Origin: Chryseobacterium sp. 39-10 | GTDB taxonomy: Bacteria; Bacteroidota; Bacteroidia; Flavobacteriales; Weeksellaceae | Direction of reading: 5' to 3' | Length of the DNA stretch: 62,543 bases | NCBI GenBank assembly: GCA_001898255.1 | Contig: MKTK01000006.1 | Coordinates: 153,228-215,770, forward strand | Shown here: in pieces, positions 60,250 to 62,543 of the stretch | Numbering within the stretch: position 1 is the first letter of the stretch | Layout of the letters: the number at the start of each line of letters is the position of its first letter | Translations under genes and position numbers: made by a program | The notes under the pieces: generated by a model | The model's database searches: none | Told to the model about the DNA's origin: nothing | The model's input: only the letters and a program-made list of their open reading frames with translations

Positions 60250-61314
60250 TTAGGCGATGGTAATGTCTTTATCGAGATAAACCGACTGCACGGCATGCAA
60301 AATTTCCACACCTTCATCAAAACTTTTCTGGAATGCTTTTCTGCCCAAAATCAGTCCGCTGCCGCCCGCTCTTTTGTTGACCACTGCGGTATAAACGGCA
60401 TCAGCAATATCATTTTTACCGGAAGCTCCACCCGAATTGATGAGCGGAATTTTGCCGAGATAGGTATTGAGCAGCTGATAACGGGTGAGATCAATCGGAT
60501 GATCCGAAGACAGTTCAGAATACATCAGATCGCTGTATTTCCCGTAGGATTCTTTCTTATTGAGGGCTAAATATCCACCATTCACGGTGGGGAGTTTTTG
60601 TTTGATGATATCCGCTTCAATGGTGACGCCAAGATGATTGGCCTGTCCCGTAAGATCGGCAGCATCGTGATAATCCTTATCCTGCTTAAATTCATTGTTG
60701 CGAAGATAGCACCACAGAATCGTAAAAAGTCCTTTCTTATGGGCATGCGCAAAAGCTTTGCTGATTTCGATAATCTGCCGATCCGATTCAGGAGAACCAA
60801 AATAAATAGTGGCTCCAATTCCTGCCGCTCCCATTTCATACGCCTGATCTACCTGCGCAAACAGAATCTGATCGTAAGTATTGGGCGCCGTAAGCAATTC
60901 GTTGTGATTAATTTTCACAATAAACGGAATTTTATGTGCATATTTCCGGGAAACCAATCCGAGGACACCCAAAGTGGAAGCGACGCCGTTGCTTCCTGCG
61001 GCGAGCGCCAGTTTTACAATATTTTCAGGATCAAAGTAAAGGGGGTTTTTTGCGAAAGAAGCCCCTGCGGAATGTTCCACACCTTGATCGACCGGTAAAA
61101 TGGAAAAATAACCCGTACCGGCAAGATTTCCCGTGTTGTAAAGCCATTCCAAGTTTCCGAGAACGCGGTTGTTGCGGTCTGAATCAATAAAAACCTTATC
61201 CACAAAATTGGAATCCGGCAATGTAAGGGTTTCTTTGGATACTTTTGGATGATTAAAGGTAAGCAATCCGGCATGGCTACCCAGAAGTTTTTCAATATCT
61301 GATGTGTTCAGCAT
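60250..61314 (-). CDS. fbaB: Class I fructose-bisphosphate aldolase (FbaB type)
   Basis: FbaB splits fructose 1,6-bisphosphate through a Schiff base. The 354-residue protein matches the DhnA/FbaB family closely over its length: [58 protein letters not shown]-like region with the Lys, [20 protein letters not shown] and [16 protein letters not shown]. It ends [10 protein letters not shown] as in E. coli FbaB. It is alone in its direction, between the adenine deaminase gene and murI. Confidence 0.95.
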   Translation of the reverse strand: MLNTSDIEKLLGSHAGLLTFNHPKVSKETLTLPDSNFVDKVFIDSDRNNRVLGNLEWLYNTGNLAGTGYFSILPVDQGVEHSAGASFAKNPLYFDPENIVKLALAAGSNGVASTLGVLGLVSRKYAHKIPFIVKINHNELLTAPNTYDQILFAQVDQAYEMGAAGIGATIYFGSPESDRQIIEISKAFAHAHKKGLFTILWCYLRNNEFKQDKDYHDAADLTGQANHLGVTIEADIIKQKLPTVNGGYLALNKKESYGKYSDLMYSELSSDHPIDLTRYQLLNTYLGKIPLINSGGASGKNDIADAVYTAVVNKRAGGSGLILGRKAFQKSFDEGVEILHAVQSVYLDKDITIA

Positions 61315-61578
61315 GACAATAATATTTAGGAAGGAAAAAGAAAAACACTCTTCAACCTTTGATTAGCAATGGAAACCGAAACAGATCTTCGCAAAACCTA
61401 TTCGAGACACTCAAAATTAGGAATAACAGCCGGAATCTGCAAGTATTCTTAAACCAGATCTTTTCAAAGAAAATCAGATAAACGTACCCGTTTGCTCGTA
61501 AGCACCATTACAACAACTAATAGCAGAAATACATTCTCTTTTGCTGAATAGATTTTCTGGCACAGATTTCATCACCAA

Positions 61579-62543
61579 TCAGTCTTTCGACAAGTCCACA
61601 AATTGGAATGATTTTCCGCTGAATAAACCTAAATCTGATAATTTCAGATCGGGTATCACCAGCAATGCCATAAAAGACAAACTCATGAATGGTGCTCTCA
61701 AATTGCTTCCCAATGCTTTTGCCATCTGGTCGATTTCGATGTAGCGCTTCCCTACTTCCCAACCATTTTTATCACTCATGATACCGGCAACAGGAAGAGG
61801 TAAGCATTTTTTTTCGTTTTCGTGGACGGCACAAATCCCGCCTTTGTTTTCAATAATGAGGTTCACGGCATTAGCGATTTCTTCATCCGAAGTTCCCACC
61901 GCGATAATGTTGTGAGAATCGTGACCAACGCTTCCCGCAATGGCACCTCGCTTCAACCCAAAATTCTTAATAAAAGCAACAGCAGGTTTTGCATCATGAT
62001 ACCGATTGACCACAGTCATTTTTAACACATCACTGTCCAGGTCGGAGATGATATTTCCGTTTTCAATAAGAGCATTTGCTTCGGTTTCATTGGTAATCAG
62101 TTCGCCATCCAAAACTTCGATCACCCGGATTTTTTCAGCATCACCGTTCACCCTGAAATCTTGGGCCGACTTTTTTGTCACATTAAAAACATTGGGCTTT
62201 TCAAAAGGAACGGTTTCCAGGAAAGTCTCACCATCTTCTGCCACCAGATTTCCATCAATGTACGTTTTTAGTACTTTGAAGTTTTCTAAATCTTCAACCA
62301 ACAGAAAATCGGCAGGATCGTTGATTTTCAAAGTTCCAACCTTCATCTTGTAATGCTCAGCAGGATTAATACATGCCATTTGCAATACCTGAAAAACATC
62401 CATACCTTTTGCCACGGCTCTCGCACAAAGTTCATTGATGTGCCCCACCATCAAATCATCGGGATGCTTATCGTCTGAACAGAACATCATATTCTCGAAA
62501 TGCTCGGGAATTAAATCCACCAAAGTATTGAAATTTTTAGCTG
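61579..62543 (-). CDS. ade: Adenine deaminase, C-terminal part (cut by window edge)
   Basis: Ade deaminates adenine to hypoxanthine for purine salvage. The visible 321 residues begin inside the metal-dependent barrel ([20 protein letters not shown], with the metal-binding Asp) and run to the end. [37 protein letters not shown] and the final [20 protein letters not shown] are visible on the way. These match the C-terminal half and the Ade_C domain. The N-terminal half is beyond the right edge, so the start is not seen. The 264-bp gap to fbaB shows no gene. Confidence 0.93.
   Translation of the reverse strand, partial: AKNFNTLVDLIPEHFENMMFCSDDKHPDDLMVGHINELCARAVAKGMDVFQVLQMACINPAEHYKMKVGTLKINDPADFLLVEDLENFKVLKTYIDGNLVAEDGETFLETVPFEKPNVFNVTKKSAQDFRVNGDAEKIRVIEVLDGELITNETEANALIENGNIISDLDSDVLKMTVVNRYHDAKPAVAFIKNFGLKRGAIAGSVGHDSHNIIAVGTSDEEIANAVNLIIENKGGICAVHENEKKCLPLPVAGIMSDKNGWEVGKRYIEIDQMAKALGSNLRAPFMSLSFMALLVIPDLKLSDLGLFSGKSFQFVDLSKD

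Overview
The window reads as chromosome of a Flavobacteriia-type Bacteroidetes, most likely the Chryseobacterium/Kaistella side of the Weeksellaceae (inference from style, not a database match). The signs are: many starts preceded by the Bacteroidetes -7 element TAnnTTTG, almost no Shine-Dalgarno sequences, a protein with a type IX secretion (T9SS) C-terminal sorting domain, a SusCDEF starch locus, a short-chain L-threonine dehydrogenase, and a MoxR/DUF58/von Willebrand (Bat-type) operon. No rRNA, tRNA, CRISPR array or prophage was seen.

Layout. 1-3248 (minus): dapD followed by three glycosyltransferase-type genes, the last cut by the window edge. 3341-7248: NlpC/P60 lipoprotein, prmC, cydAB. 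7498-19653: gyrB, a DUF3298 lipoprotein, a lipid kinase, gamma-glutamyltransferase, threonine dehydrogenase with a degenerate deacetylase-like partner, a T9SS cargo protein, rpsF-rpsR-rplI and a ClC channel. 19883-26984 (minus): purine block purM, purN, purH, purD, guaA, interrupted by a DUF559 nuclease gene between 38-bp hairpin-forming inverted repeats. 27326-30302: DUF808 membrane protein and metG, convergent. 30663-44904: starch/maltodextrin utilisation locus with SusC, SusD, SusE, SusF, GH97 alpha-glucosidase, GH13 amylase and an MFS sugar porter. It is interrupted by a RAYT-like transposase homologue between two perfect palindromes and by a KilA-N/DinB gene chimera. 44982-53851: small housekeeping genes, dnaA, a probable 6S RNA, rarA and rlmB. 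54105-60024: moxR, DUF58, a BatD-like gene, two VWA genes and murI. 60250-62543 (minus): class I aldolase fbaB and the 3' part of an adenine deaminase gene.

How the genes work together. In the starch locus SusD/E/F bind glucan at the surface, SusC imports oligosaccharides, GH13 and GH97 cut them to glucose and maltose, and the MFS porter takes these into the cytoplasm. The purine block gives all of the late IMP steps plus IMP-to-GMP capacity, and adenine deaminase adds salvage. The MoxR/VWA block is a periplasm-facing chaperone-like module.

The most unusual content is two single-gene units bounded by hairpin-forming inverted repeats, each lodged at a gene junction inside an operon. One carries a DUF559 nuclease, and its repeat supplies the last codons and stop of purN. 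The other carries a RAYT homologue whose HUH histidines are gone although its flanking palindromes are exact mirror copies. A promoter-structure-terminator unit beside rarA is a good 6S RNA candidate.
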